Shown: positions 19,180 through 28,191 of the stretch, piece by piece
Position numbering within the stretch: position 1 is the stretch's first letter
How the letters are laid out: each line of letters opens with the position of its first letter
Assembly (NCBI GenBank): GCA_025148965.1
Contig: CP102273.1
Span: 1-64,000, forward strand
Direction: 5' to 3'
Source of the DNA: Intestinibacter bartlettii
Lineage (GTDB): Bacteria > Bacillota > Clostridia > Peptostreptococcales > Peptostreptococcaceae
DNA length: 64,000 bases
Translations under genes and position numbers: made by a program
Notes under the pieces: generated by a model
Seen by the model: only the letters and a program-made list of their open reading frames with translations
The model's database searches: none
Told to the model about the DNA's origin: nothing

Positions 19180-20031
19180 CTAATTATTATAAAATCCTAT
19201 TACAACTCTTTCAAAGCCTTGTAAATCGCATTTAGTATATATACTTTCAAAGCCATTTTCTTTCATTATTTGAATTACATCAGATGCTTGATCATGGCCT
19301 ACTTCGTATGCTAAAATTCCTTTATTTTTAAGAAAATATTTAGATTCCTCTGTAATTTTTCTATAAAAATCAAGTCCATCTTCCCCACCTTCTAGGGCAT
19401 TATAAGGTTCGAAATCTTTTACTTGTCTATCTAATCCAGGAATATCTTCTTTTTTTATATAAGGAGGATTAGATACTATTATATCAAATTTTTCTTCTCT
19501 TGATATATTTGAAAATATATCAGATTTTATGAAATCTATTTTTTTATTAACATCATTAGATACAGCATTTTTAGAGGCAATTTCTAGTGCAATATCAGAA
19601 ATATCCGCTGATGTGACATGTGCATCATTTAAATATTTCGCTAAACTTATAGTAATTGCTCCTGAACCTGTACCTATATCTAAAATATTTAATTCTGATT
19701 TATTGTTGCTTATATTTATAATTTCTTCTACTAATGTTTCAGTATCTGGTCTAGGAATTAAAACCCCTTCTTTTACAAAGAAATCTAATCCCATAAACTC
19801 TCTATTACCTATAATATAGGCAATTGGTCTTTCGTTCAATCTTTCTTTTATCATTTCTAGAAAATATTTTTCTTGTTCATCAGTTAATTCTTTATCAAGA
19901 TACATTCTTATATACATAGAATCAACATCTCCTAATGCTTTTTTAAGAAGCATTTCAACGTCTAACCTCGGAGTATCACTTATATTTTCTAGGTCATTAG
20001 AATATTTTATAAGAATTTCTTTAATAGTCAT
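19180..20031 (-). CDS. prmC: Release factor glutamine N5-methyltransferase
   Basis: 283-aa SAM-dependent enzyme that methylates the GGQ glutamine of RF1 and RF2. It has a helical N-terminal substrate domain, the SAM loop ILDIGTGSGAITISL and the catalytic NPPY in IIVSNPPYIKKED. Start ATG follows AGAGGTAGTTT. It lies between DUF1385 (10 bp upstream) and prfA (12 bp downstream), a conserved Firmicute order. Confidence 0.96.
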   Translation of the reverse strand: MTIKEILIKYSNDLENISDTPRLDVEMLLKKALGDVDSMYIRMYLDKELTDEQEKYFLEMIKERLNERPIAYIIGNREFMGLDFFVKEGVLIPRPDTETLVEEIINISNNKSELNILDIGTGSGAITISLAKYLNDAHVTSADISDIALEIASKNAVSNDVNKKIDFIKSDIFSNISREEKFDIIVSNPPYIKKEDIPGLDRQVKDFEPYNALEGGEDGLDFYRKITEESKYFLKNKGILAYEVGHDQASDVIQIMKENGFESIYTKCDLQGFERVVIGFYNN

Positions 20032-20041
20032 AAACTACCTC

Positions 20042-20953
20042 TTAGTTTTCATTTAATACAGCCTTTAATGCTACTAATGCAACTTCAAGTTGTTCATCAT
20101 CCGGCTCATTTGTTGTTATTTTTTGCATCATCATTCCTGGATATGCAACAATTTTACTCAAAATATTATTATATTTCCCAAGAAATTTTATTATTTCGTA
20201 TGCTATTCCGGCAACAATCGGGATACATATAATTCTTATTGCCACCCTTAATAACGGATTTGGCCATCCGAAAAATGAAAATAATATTATTGATGTAAAC
20301 ATAACTATAAATAAAAAATTGGTCCCACATCTAGGATGTAATCTACCAAATTTTTTAGCATTCTCTACTGTAAGCTCTAAATCATTTTCATAACAATAAA
20401 TAGATTTATGCTCCGCTCCATGATATTGGAATACCCTTTTTATATCAGAGTTTAAAGAAACTAATGCCATATAAGTTATTAGTATCGCTATTCTGATTAT
20501 ACCTTCAATTAAATTAAGCGCTATATGATTATTTATAAATTTTGCAAATAATCCACCTATAAATGTAGGTATTAAAACAAAAATTCCGATAGAAAATAAT
20601 AACGATATTATTAAAGATACTGCTATTATTGCATCATTAGCCTTATCTTTAAATACTTTTTTAAGAAATTTATCTATAGCATCCTCTTCCTCATCTTCAT
20701 CCAAAAAGAATGATGAAGAAAAATTCAAGCTATTAATTCCACTTATCATTGTATCTATTAAAATAAAAGCCCCTCTTAAAAATGGAATTTTATCTATTTT
20801 TTTATCTTTTACCCAGCTTTTGATTTTTTCTTTTTTTACTTCTATCTCCCCATTAGATTTTCTAACTGCAACAGCTTTATAATCTTGTGACTGCATCATT
20901 ACTCCTTCTATTACAGCCTGTCCTCCAACTTTCCCTAGTTTTTCTTTGTTCAT
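20042..20953 (-). CDS. DUF1385 family membrane protein (YqhQ-like)
   Basis: 303 aa, conserved in Firmicutes, biochemical role unknown. Family features: N-terminal GGQAVIEGVMMQ, four or five membrane segments between about 95 and 250, and the histidine/cysteine-bearing QYHGAEHKSIYCYE, which looks like a metal or redox site, followed by HPRCGTNFLFIV. Start ATG follows AAGGAGAAAATT. It is translationally close to prmC and prfA, and the conserved linkage suggests a link to translation or the envelope. Confidence 0.9.
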   Translation of the reverse strand: MNKEKLGKVGGQAVIEGVMMQSQDYKAVAVRKSNGEIEVKKEKIKSWVKDKKIDKIPFLRGAFILIDTMISGINSLNFSSSFFLDEDEEEDAIDKFLKKVFKDKANDAIIAVSLIISLLFSIGIFVLIPTFIGGLFAKFINNHIALNLIEGIIRIAILITYMALVSLNSDIKRVFQYHGAEHKSIYCYENDLELTVENAKKFGRLHPRCGTNFLFIVMFTSIILFSFFGWPNPLLRVAIRIICIPIVAGIAYEIIKFLGKYNNILSKIVAYPGMMMQKITTNEPDDEQLEVALVALKAVLNEN

Positions 20954-21111
20954 AATTTTCTCCTTAACCCGCGATTAAGTATATTATATTTAAAATTTAT
21001 ACATTTATTATTATATCAAATTTATAGTATTAAAAAAGGGCATGTTATAAAACAAAAAATCTTTTCTACATTATTTAATGTAGTAAGGACATATTCATAT
21101 GCATAATAAAA

Positions 21112-21141
21112 TAGAGGTTGGAAAACCAACCCCTGTTTTTT
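21112..21141. terminator. Terminator after rpmE
   Basis: GAGGTTGG at 21114-21121 pairs with CCAACC(CC) at 21126-21133 around an AAAA loop, with T-rich flanks on both strands, so it can serve rpmE and act bidirectionally. Confidence 0.7.
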
Positions 21142-21148
21142 TCGAATA

Positions 21149-21349
21149 TTATTCCATGTTGAATCTTTTTTTGAATTTGTCGATTCTTCCACCTTTTTCT
21201 ATATTCTTTTGTTTACCAGTATAGAAAGGATGGCATTCAGAACAAATCTCAACTCTTATTTCGTCCTTAGTTGAACCAGCCATGAAAGTATTTCCACAAG
21301 CACAACGTACTTCTACTTCATTGTATTTTGGTTGTATATCTTTTTGCAT
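21149..21349 (-). CDS. rpmE: 50S ribosomal protein L31 (zinc-binding form)
   Basis: 66-aa ribosomal protein on the central protuberance. Cysteines in RCACGN and [13 protein letters not shown] form the zinc site, so this is the C+ type that can act as a zinc reservoir, rather than the C- paralogue. I start at the second of two adjacent ATG codons (21347-21349; [12 protein letters not shown]), 6 nt after AGAGGTG; the codons before it would add two non-conserved residues. Confidence 0.95.
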   Translation of the reverse strand: MQKDIQPKYNEVEVRCACGNTFMAGSTKDEIRVEICSECHPFYTGKQKNIEKGGRIDKFKKRFNME

Positions 21350-21539
21350 CATTGTCACCTCTTTTTTCTTTTTTATTTTAAAATTAATTATACTAATTTT
21401 TTTACTTCTTCAATATCAACTATCCCATTATACCATATGTTTTTAACGGGTTCAAGCATTTTTAAAACTCTTTAATGTTTATTATTAGTTATTTTTCTTT
21501 TTATTTGAAAATTTAATTCATTACAAGATTTGTAAATTT

Positions 21540-23189
21540 TTATTTTATATTATTTATAAACTCTTCATTAGTTTTTGTTCTTTTTAATGCTTCTAACACA
21601 TTATCTGTAACTTCTAATATAGAACTATTGCTCATTTCTTTTCTTAATTTCCATAAAGCAGTCTTTTCTTTATCTGTTAATAATAAATCTTCTCTTCTTG
21701 TTCCAGATTTATAGATATCCACTGCCGGGAATATTCTCTTCTCAGCTAATTTTCTGTCTAAGTTTAATTCCATATTACCAGTTCCTTTGAACTCTTCGAA
21801 TATTACATCATCCATTCTTGAACCAGTTTCAACTAATGCAGTTGCAAGTATTGTAAGTGAACCACCCTGTCTTATATTTCTAGCAGCACCGAAGAATTTC
21901 TTAGGCCCATGTAATGCCCCTGGGTCTAAACCACCTGATAAAGTTCTTCCTGTTGGTGAAATAGTTAAGTTATACGCTCTTGCTAATCTAGTGATACTAT
22001 CTAGTAATATAACTACATCTTTACCGTGTTCAACAAGTCTTTGAGCTCTATTTAAAACCATTTCGGCAACTTTTACATGATGGCTTGATACTTGGTCAAA
22101 TGTTGAATATATAACATCAGCATCAATTGATTCCTTCATATCAGTAACTTCCTCTGGTCTTTCATCTATTAATAATACTATTAATTCTACATCTGGATAA
22201 TTCTTAACTATACTATTAGCTATACTTTTTAAAAGAATCGTTTTACCAGCTTTTGGAGGCGCAACAATTAATCCCCTTTGTCCCTTTCCTATTGGTGATA
22301 TCAAGTCTATTAATCTTGTTGATATTTCATTTGGTTGTTTTTCCAAAGTTAATCGTTCCTGTGGATATATAGGAGTTAATGTTTCAAAGGCTTTTCTTTG
22401 TATTGCAGTTTCTGGATCTTCATCATTTATTTTTTGTACAAATAAAAGTGCCCTAAATTTTTCCCCTGTTTTTGGATGTCTTGTTATACCTCTTACCTTA
22501 TCTCCTGTTTTCATATTGAATCTTCTTATTTGAGAAGGTGATACATATACATCATTTTCTGTCGATAGGTAATTTGAACCTCTTAAGAAACCAAATCCAT
22601 CTGGTAGTATTTCTAATACACCTATTACTTCATCTTCTTTTGAAGTATTAAATTCGTTAATTATCTTAGATTCTTCAACTACTTTAGGTGTATAATTTCC
22701 TTTTATGTTGTTATTTTTTTGAGTTTTTATATCATTATTAGAAAGTTTATTTTCATTATTTTGCTGTTTAGCATCATTTTTTTGAAATTTATTATAATTT
22801 CTTTGATTATTTGTATTTGCTTGATTGTTGTTTTTTGTGTAATTTTTATTTTCGTATTTATTATTTCTATTTTCAGATTTGTATGCTATTTGTTTTACAT
22901 TCTCTGTATTGTCATTTCTTTTTTCGTCATCTATTTGAGTATTTTTTTCTTCCTTTTTCATACTATAAGTTTTTTCCGGCTCTCCATTGCTGTGTTCTCT
23001 TTTATTGTCTTGTTTTAATTGATCCGTATCATTACTTTTTAATTTATTAGCATGTTCCTTTATTTGTTCAATCAGTTCTGCTTTTTTATACTTAGTAACT
23101 GATTTAATATTTAGCTCTTTTGCGGTTTGTCTGAGTTGAGCTAAAGTTTGATTATTTAAATCACTTAGATTTGTGTTTTCCATATTCAA
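21540..23189 (-). CDS. rho: Transcription termination factor Rho with N/Q-rich insertion
   Basis: 549-aa RNA-dependent hexameric ATPase/translocase that ends transcription at Rho sites. Layout: Rho_N (SAP-like; about 8-50), a low-complexity Asn/Gln/Lys-rich linker (about 55-170, densest at 105-165), an RNA-binding cold-shock-like domain (about 185-260; [12 protein letters not shown]), and the ATPase core with Walker A PPKAGKT at 311-317. The core is complete. The linker resembles the prion-forming insert described for Clostridium botulinum Rho. The start is TTG at 23187-23189, since GGAGG is 8 nt upstream, versus 14 nt for the next ATG. Confidence 0.96.
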   Translation of the reverse strand: MNMENTNLSDLNNQTLAQLRQTAKELNIKSVTKYKKAELIEQIKEHANKLKSNDTDQLKQDNKREHSNGEPEKTYSMKKEEKNTQIDDEKRNDNTENVKQIAYKSENRNNKYENKNYTKNNNQANTNNQRNYNKFQKNDAKQQNNENKLSNNDIKTQKNNNIKGNYTPKVVEESKIINEFNTSKEDEVIGVLEILPDGFGFLRGSNYLSTENDVYVSPSQIRRFNMKTGDKVRGITRHPKTGEKFRALLFVQKINDEDPETAIQRKAFETLTPIYPQERLTLEKQPNEISTRLIDLISPIGKGQRGLIVAPPKAGKTILLKSIANSIVKNYPDVELIVLLIDERPEEVTDMKESIDADVIYSTFDQVSSHHVKVAEMVLNRAQRLVEHGKDVVILLDSITRLARAYNLTISPTGRTLSGGLDPGALHGPKKFFGAARNIRQGGSLTILATALVETGSRMDDVIFEEFKGTGNMELNLDRKLAEKRIFPAVDIYKSGTRREDLLLTDKEKTALWKLRKEMSNSSILEVTDNVLEALKRTKTNEEFINNIK

Positions 23190-23290
23190 AAACTAGACCT
23201 CCTTGTTTTTTAGTTTTTAATTATATTTTGGAAATAAACGGTATGAAAAAGAAAAGGTATATACTTAAGTTCGAACATAATAACAAATTA

Positions 23291-23320
23291 ATAATATCAT
23301 TTTTCTTGTATTATGGTCAA
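23291..23320 (-). promoter_or_regulatory. Candidate sigma-A promoter of rho
   Basis: On the minus strand TTGACC (23315-23320) is followed after 18 nt by TATTAT (23291-23296), one mismatch in each hexamer. It would leave a leader of about 95 nt before the rho start, long enough for autoregulation. Confidence 0.45.
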
Positions 23321-23377
23321 TAAATAAAATAAAATACATATTTTTTCACTTTATTAAAAAATAATTATTTAACTAAT

Positions 23378-23441
23378 AAAAAATCAGTGTTCCTTTAGTT
23401 AAGATACTATTTTCTTCATTCTAAAGTTACACTGATTTTCA
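23378..23441 (-). terminator. Terminator of glpX
   Basis: An 11-bp outer stem (AAAATCAGTGT at 23380-23390, complement at 23429-23439) with a second internal CTTTAG/CTAAAG pairing is followed on the minus strand by TTTTTTA, 13 nt past the glpX stop. Confidence 0.8.
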
Positions 23442-23453
23442 AAATTTATATCA

Positions 23454-24455
23454 TTATTCCATATTATATTTTTTCATTAAATCTATTAATATTTCATTTT
23501 TATCTAGATTATGTATAGCATTAACAAATCTTATAGTACCTGTTCTACCTCTCATAACTACAGATTCTGTTCTTGCTTTATTTCCGCCTATATTAACTAC
23601 ACCTTTTAATAAGTTACCTTCTGTAATTCCTGTAGCTGCAAAGAATAAGTCATCTCCTTTTGCTAAATCATCAATAGTTAATTTTTTTTCTATATCAGAA
23701 TCTAAATATCCCATTTGATGGCATCTTTCCCTTTCTTCATCACTTAATGGGTATATTTGGGCTTGCATATCTCCGCCCATACATTTTATAGCAGCTGCAG
23801 TTATAACACCTTCTGGTCCTCCACCGATTCCCATAAGCATGTCTACACCTGTTTCTTCAAAACAAGTTGCTATACCCGCTGCCACGTCTCCAGCATCAAA
23901 CATTCTTATTTTGCATCCTAATTTTCTAGCAACTTCAAATATATAATTATGTCTCTCTCTATCTTGAACCATAATTGTCATTTGAGTTGTTTTCTTGCCT
24001 AATGCCTTTGAAACATCAATAATGTTTTCTTCTACACTTTTATCTAAATCTATAACACCTTTTGCTTTTGGTCCTACAATTATTTTTTTCATATATGTAT
24101 CTGGTGCATTTAATAAAGAACCTTTTTTACCCATAGCTATTACTGCTATTGCATTTGGAAGTCCCTTTGCTATTAATTCTGTTCCATCAAGTGGATCCAC
24201 TGCTATGTCAACTTCCATAGTTCCTTCTTCTTGACTACCAACTTTTTCGCCTATATATAACATTGGAGCTTCATCTATTTCCCCTTCTCCAATTACAACT
24301 TCACCTTTTATTTTTACTGATTCAAAGGCTCTTCTCATAGCTTCTACAGCTGCACCATCAGCTCCGTTTTTATCTCCTCTTCCCATAAATTGTGATGAAA
24401 CTAATGCTGCTGCCTCTGTAACTCTTACAAGCTCTAATGCTAAATTTCTATCCAT
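23454..24455 (-). CDS. glpX: Fructose-1,6-bisphosphatase, class II (GlpX)
   Basis: 333-aa gluconeogenic phosphatase hydrolysing fructose-1,6-bisphosphate to fructose-6-phosphate with Mn2+/Mg2+. Conserved blocks: VIGEGEIDEAPMLYIGE and VDPLDGTEL (metal ligands), VQDRERH, and GIGGGPEGVITAAA. Start ATG follows AAGGAGAAAATA. It is a monocistronic unit with its own terminator. It feeds hexose phosphates to the wall precursor genes galU and glmU found elsewhere in the window. Confidence 0.97.
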   Translation of the reverse strand: MDRNLALELVRVTEAAALVSSQFMGRGDKNGADGAAVEAMRRAFESVKIKGEVVIGEGEIDEAPMLYIGEKVGSQEEGTMEVDIAVDPLDGTELIAKGLPNAIAVIAMGKKGSLLNAPDTYMKKIIVGPKAKGVIDLDKSVEENIIDVSKALGKKTTQMTIMVQDRERHNYIFEVARKLGCKIRMFDAGDVAAGIATCFEETGVDMLMGIGGGPEGVITAAAIKCMGGDMQAQIYPLSDEERERCHQMGYLDSDIEKKLTIDDLAKGDDLFFAATGITEGNLLKGVVNIGGNKARTESVVMRGRTGTIRFVNAIHNLDKNEILIDLMKKYNME

Positions 24456-24661
24456 TATTTTCTCCTTTTATATAAGTATTTTAAATTTATATCATTCTAA
24501 TTATCTAAAATTATATATACTTTTTAACTTTTTTATTTATTATCACCTCTAATATTATACATTATCTAGGATTAATGTCTACTATTTAGTGGGAATAAAT
24601 GCATTTTTTATGAATATTTTTAGATTAAATTGCTTTTATATATTTGGAAAACATTTGTCAA

Positions 24662-24717
24662 AAACAAAAAGAATGCCGAAAGCAATTTTAAATCTGCTTT
24701 CGGTATTCTTTTTGTTT
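24662..24717. terminator. Strong bidirectional terminator
   Basis: A stem of about 22 bp (AAACAAAAAGAATGCCGAAA pairing with its complement up to 24717) around an AT loop has T-runs at both ends. It terminates the galU/small-protein unit on the minus strand. Confidence 0.9.
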
Positions 24718-24723
24718 TAAATT

Positions 24724-24837
24724 TTATAAATACCATGAAATAACACTTATTAATGTGGTTATACTCGTAATAAGTAATATTGCTGCTATTCCAATGGCTA
24801 TTATTTTATTCATTTTAGCTTGTTTACTCTTAGCCAA
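24724..24837 (-). CDS. Small membrane protein, 37 aa (DUF4044-like)
   Basis: The frame from TTG 24835-24837 to TAA has AGAGAGG upstream and encodes AKSKQAKMNK followed by one hydrophobic helix (IIAIGIAAILLITSITTLI). Lys-rich N-terminus plus a single helix is the shape of DUF4044 small membrane proteins of Firmicutes; the similarity is one of layout, not proven. It starts 15 bp after the galU stop and ends next to a strong terminator, so it is the last gene of a galU operon. Function unknown. Confidence 0.65.
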   Translation of the reverse strand: MAKSKQAKMNKIIAIGIAAILLITSITTLISVISWYL

Positions 24838-24852
24838 TTCTATTACCTCTCT

Positions 24853-25791
24853 CTATTTTATTACCTTTTTGTCCTTAGATTCTGAATCCTCAGTTAATGC
24901 AACTTCTTTTTCAATGTTTGTTTCTTTGCATACTTTCTTTAGGTAATCCATAAATGAGTCTTTTAGTTCAGGTTTCTTTAGAGCAAAATCAACGGTTGCT
25001 TCTAAAAATCCTAATTTATCTCCAACATCATATCTTCTTCCTTCAAATTCGTATGCATACATAGCTTCTTTTTTAGATAAAGTTTTTAATGCATCTGTTA
25101 ATTGTACTTCTCCACCCTTACCTGGTGCTTGGTTTTCAAGAATCTCAAATATTTCTGGAGTTATTATATATCTTCCTAATATTGCGATATTAGATGGTTG
25201 TTTTCCTGGTTCAGGTTTTTCAACTAAATCTTTAACTTTATAAACATTATCTTCTATATATCTTGCATTTATTATTCCATATTTATTTGCATCTTCTGGC
25301 GCAACTGTCTGAACTCCTAGTATAGTTGTTCTATATTCTTCATACGCCGACATTAATTGTTTTAAACAAGGAACATCATTATCTACTATATCATCACCTA
25401 GCATTACTGCAAAAGGCTCATCTCCTATAAAACTTCTAGCACAATAAATGGCATCACCAAGTCCTTTAGGCTCTTTTTGTCTTATATAGTATATATTAAC
25501 CATTTGTGATATATCTCTAACTATCTCTAATAGTTCTGTTTTTCCTTTTTGTTCTAATTCTAATTCTAACTCAACAGATTTATCAAAGTGATCTTCTATA
25601 GATTTTTTATTTTTTCCTGTAATTATAAGTATTTCTTCTATACCTGATGCTACAGCTTCTTCTATTATATACTGTAAAGTTGGTTTATCTACTATTGGCA
25701 ACATTTCTTTAGGTTGTGCCTTTGTTGCTGGCAAAAATCTAGTACCTAGTCCAGCAGCTGGTATTACAGCTTTTTTTATTTTCTTTTGCAT
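24853..25791 (-). CDS. galU: UTP-glucose-1-phosphate uridylyltransferase
   Basis: 312-aa enzyme making UDP-glucose from glucose-1-P and UTP, for glycolipids, teichoic acid decoration or polysaccharides. The nucleotide-binding signature is AAGLGTRFLPATK (12-24), then QPKEMLPIVDKP, and further on VMLGDDIVDN and GRYIITPEIFEIL. Start at ATG 25789-25791 behind GGAGGGAG; an upstream in-frame TTG adds eleven unconserved residues. The C-terminal tail after about 295 is charged and variable. Confidence 0.96.
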   Translation of the reverse strand: MQKKIKKAVIPAAGLGTRFLPATKAQPKEMLPIVDKPTLQYIIEEAVASGIEEILIITGKNKKSIEDHFDKSVELELELEQKGKTELLEIVRDISQMVNIYYIRQKEPKGLGDAIYCARSFIGDEPFAVMLGDDIVDNDVPCLKQLMSAYEEYRTTILGVQTVAPEDANKYGIINARYIEDNVYKVKDLVEKPEPGKQPSNIAILGRYIITPEIFEILENQAPGKGGEVQLTDALKTLSKKEAMYAYEFEGRRYDVGDKLGFLEATVDFALKKPELKDSFMDYLKKVCKETNIEKEVALTEDSESKDKKVIK

Positions 25792-25902
25792 ATAATTTCT
25801 CCCTCCAAAATCAATTGTATACAAATATATATCCTAAATTTATTATTAAATAAACTATCATATTTAAGTATTATTTTACCTTATTAATATACTTTTGTCA
25901 CT

Positions 25903-27864
25903 TTAATTATTAGTTAACTTTTCCAATTCTTGTAATAATGAGTTGAATTTATCGATGCTAACTTGAATTGTTTTTTTATTACTTAAATCAATCCCTGCAC
26001 TCTTTAATAAATTAATCGGCTTATCAGAACTTCCTTTTTTTAAGAAATTCATATAGTTTTCTGGTCCATTTTTTAATATATCTTGAGAAAAACTAATAGC
26101 ACTGCTACAACCTGTTGCATATTTGTAAACATAAAAACTATTATAGAAATGTGGTATTCTGGACCATCCTATCATAGCCAATGGGTCTACTTCAAAGTCT
26201 TTTCCATAATATTTTTTTAATAATTGTGACCATAAATCGTTTAATACTAATGTATTTACATTTTCATTATTTTCTAACATATTATGAACATCTCTTTCAA
26301 ACTCAGCATACATAGTTTGTGTGTAAAGTGTATCTTTTATAAAGTCCATATATTGAGTTATATAATATGCTTTTTGTTTGTCATTTCCAGCATTCTTTAT
26401 TAAAAACTCATATAACAATGCCTCATTTGTAGTTGATGCTACTTCATGTGTAAATATTGATGGTTGAGCATTATAATATTTTTGATTCTTTTGACTTAAA
26501 TAACTATATACTCCATGTCCTAATTCATGCACTAAAGTTGATACAGAATCTAGCGAATTATCATAGTTAAGTAATATATATGGATGGTTTGCATAGACAG
26601 ATAAACAATATCCACCACCCACTTTATTTTCATTAGAATATACATCTACCCATCTTTCATTAAATGCTTTATATGCAATATCTTCATATTGGTCTCCAAG
26701 TGGGCCTAATGCTGCATAAGCAAGTGATATAGCTTTATCATATGATATTTCTGAATTTTGTTCTTCAACTATAGGGGCAAACATATCGTAATAATGTACT
26801 TTATCTATGTTTAATAATTTTTTTCTTAGAGAAATATACTTATGCAAGCTCTCACTATTTTTTCCTACTGTATCTATTAAATTGTTATATATTTTTGTGT
26901 CTACTTCGTCACCTTCCAAATACATTTCTAAGCTTGAATTATAATTTCTTACATTAGAGAAAAATATATTTTTATTTGCTTGACCAACTAATAATCCTGA
27001 TAAAGTATTAATATTGTCATTATATATAACAAATTCATTTGTAAACGCTGTTTTTCTAGTATTTCTATCTGAGGATCTAATTTTAGAAGAATACTCTGAT
27101 GGTGTATCCTCACTCTTTTTATCCATATTCGTAAATAAATCATATACATTTGATGGCAGTGAAACTATATTTCCCATTTTATTTATAATATCTTCTGATT
27201 TCTCATCTAAATAATGTTCTTTACTTTTTCGAATTTCTTCTAAATACATTTTATATCTTTTATTTACTTTTTTACTTTTTAAATATTCATTGTATGTAGA
27301 GTCAGATAGTTTAAGTATTTCTAATTCTAAATCTGAACAAATCCTACTGTATTTTGAGTCTACTGTACCTATCTTGTTTATCATATCTAAATATTTATAA
27401 GAGTTTTTATTTATATCTTTATTTAATTTTGCATAAGCATATAATTTTTCTAATTTTATATCGAACTTTTCTTTAATTTTAAGTGCTGATATAAAATGGG
27501 TTTTTGATTTAGTTACTTTCCCAGTATAATTATCTAATTCACTTATGTCTTTTTCAAATTTTGATAACTCCTTTTCCCATGCTTCATCGGATGGATACAA
27601 AGATTGCAAATTCCAAGTCACATATTTATAATTGGACTTTGTTTCTTCATCTTCTTTATTTTCTTTGTTGTTTTTATCATCTAAAATAGACCTCACACTT
27701 TTATAATTATTGATATCTAATAGGCAATTTGTTTCCTCGCTATTTTTCGATGATGCTTCAATATAATTTTCTTTTTGATTAAATTTATTTATTCCATAAA
27801 AAATACTGCTCACTAAAACCGTTGCAAATACTATAATTACTATTTTATTTAACTTTTTGCTCAT
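25903..27864 (-). CDS. Oligoendopeptidase F-type M3 metallopeptidase, membrane-anchored or exported
   Basis: 653-aa M3 zinc peptidase. The active site is HELGHGV (446-452), with the third zinc ligand Glu474 in THEVASTTNE, so it should be catalytic. It begins with a signal anchor (about residues 7-24, IVIIVFATVLVSSIFYG) and a polar spacer to about 75 before the PepF domain (VTWNLQSLYPSDEAW onward). Ordinary PepF is cytoplasmic and about 600 aa, so this one probably acts outside the membrane on peptides. The ribosome-binding site lies within a hairpin (27865-27911). It is monocistronic. Confidence 0.9.
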   Translation of the reverse strand: MSKKLNKIVIIVFATVLVSSIFYGINKFNQKENYIEASSKNSEETNCLLDINNYKSVRSILDDKNNKENKEDEETKSNYKYVTWNLQSLYPSDEAWEKELSKFEKDISELDNYTGKVTKSKTHFISALKIKEKFDIKLEKLYAYAKLNKDINKNSYKYLDMINKIGTVDSKYSRICSDLELEILKLSDSTYNEYLKSKKVNKRYKMYLEEIRKSKEHYLDEKSEDIINKMGNIVSLPSNVYDLFTNMDKKSEDTPSEYSSKIRSSDRNTRKTAFTNEFVIYNDNINTLSGLLVGQANKNIFFSNVRNYNSSLEMYLEGDEVDTKIYNNLIDTVGKNSESLHKYISLRKKLLNIDKVHYYDMFAPIVEEQNSEISYDKAISLAYAALGPLGDQYEDIAYKAFNERWVDVYSNENKVGGGYCLSVYANHPYILLNYDNSLDSVSTLVHELGHGVYSYLSQKNQKYYNAQPSIFTHEVASTTNEALLYEFLIKNAGNDKQKAYYITQYMDFIKDTLYTQTMYAEFERDVHNMLENNENVNTLVLNDLWSQLLKKYYGKDFEVDPLAMIGWSRIPHFYNSFYVYKYATGCSSAISFSQDILKNGPENYMNFLKKGSSDKPINLLKSAGIDLSNKKTIQVSIDKFNSLLQELEKLTNN

Positions 27865-27911
27865 AAAAAGTCATCCTTTCTTATAATTACTTAATATTAG
27901 GATGACTTTTT
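27865..27911 (-). promoter_or_regulatory. Hairpin overlapping the pepF-like ribosome-binding site
   Basis: A 12-bp inverted repeat (arms about 27866-27877 and 27899-27910) ends immediately before the ATG. On the minus strand the second arm contains AAGGATG, the only Shine-Dalgarno sequence, followed by a T-run. The structure could hide the ribosome-binding site or act as an attenuator. Confidence 0.6.
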
Positions 27912-28191
27912 TTTATTTTATTATTCAATTTTTATTAGTTTTATACAGTTTATAATCTAGTTATCCACAATATTATCAACATATCAACAAGCCTTTTCCC
28001 GCTCTAAAAACGAGTGATTCCAATTATTCTATGCTCGTATATTTTTTATATAATTGTGAATTTTTTTCCTACCTACCAATACTTCTAATCTATATATTAA
28101 CAGTTATCTATAGTTTTTATAGATAGCTGGGATGCGAATTCAATATTTCTCATTTATATCAATACTCGTATTATGCTACTAAGTATTAAAT
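27912..28191. other. Intergenic region with DnaA-box-like repeats
   Basis: No gene seen. TTATCCACA (27961-27969, the exact DnaA-box consensus), TTATCAACA (27973-27981) and ATATCAACA (27981-27989) are closely spaced in the same orientation. An inverted repeat AGTTATCTATA/TATAGATAGCT (28102-28128) lies 64 bp beyond the spoIIE stop but lacks a T-run. In many Firmicutes tilS-hpt-ftsH follow spoIIE; none is present here. Confidence 0.45.

Noticed and set aside
22700-23080. Plus-strand Phe/Ile-rich frames opposite rho that look like membrane proteins
   Set aside because: They are the complement of the Asn/Lys-rich Rho linker, which reads as Phe/Ile/Val on the other strand.
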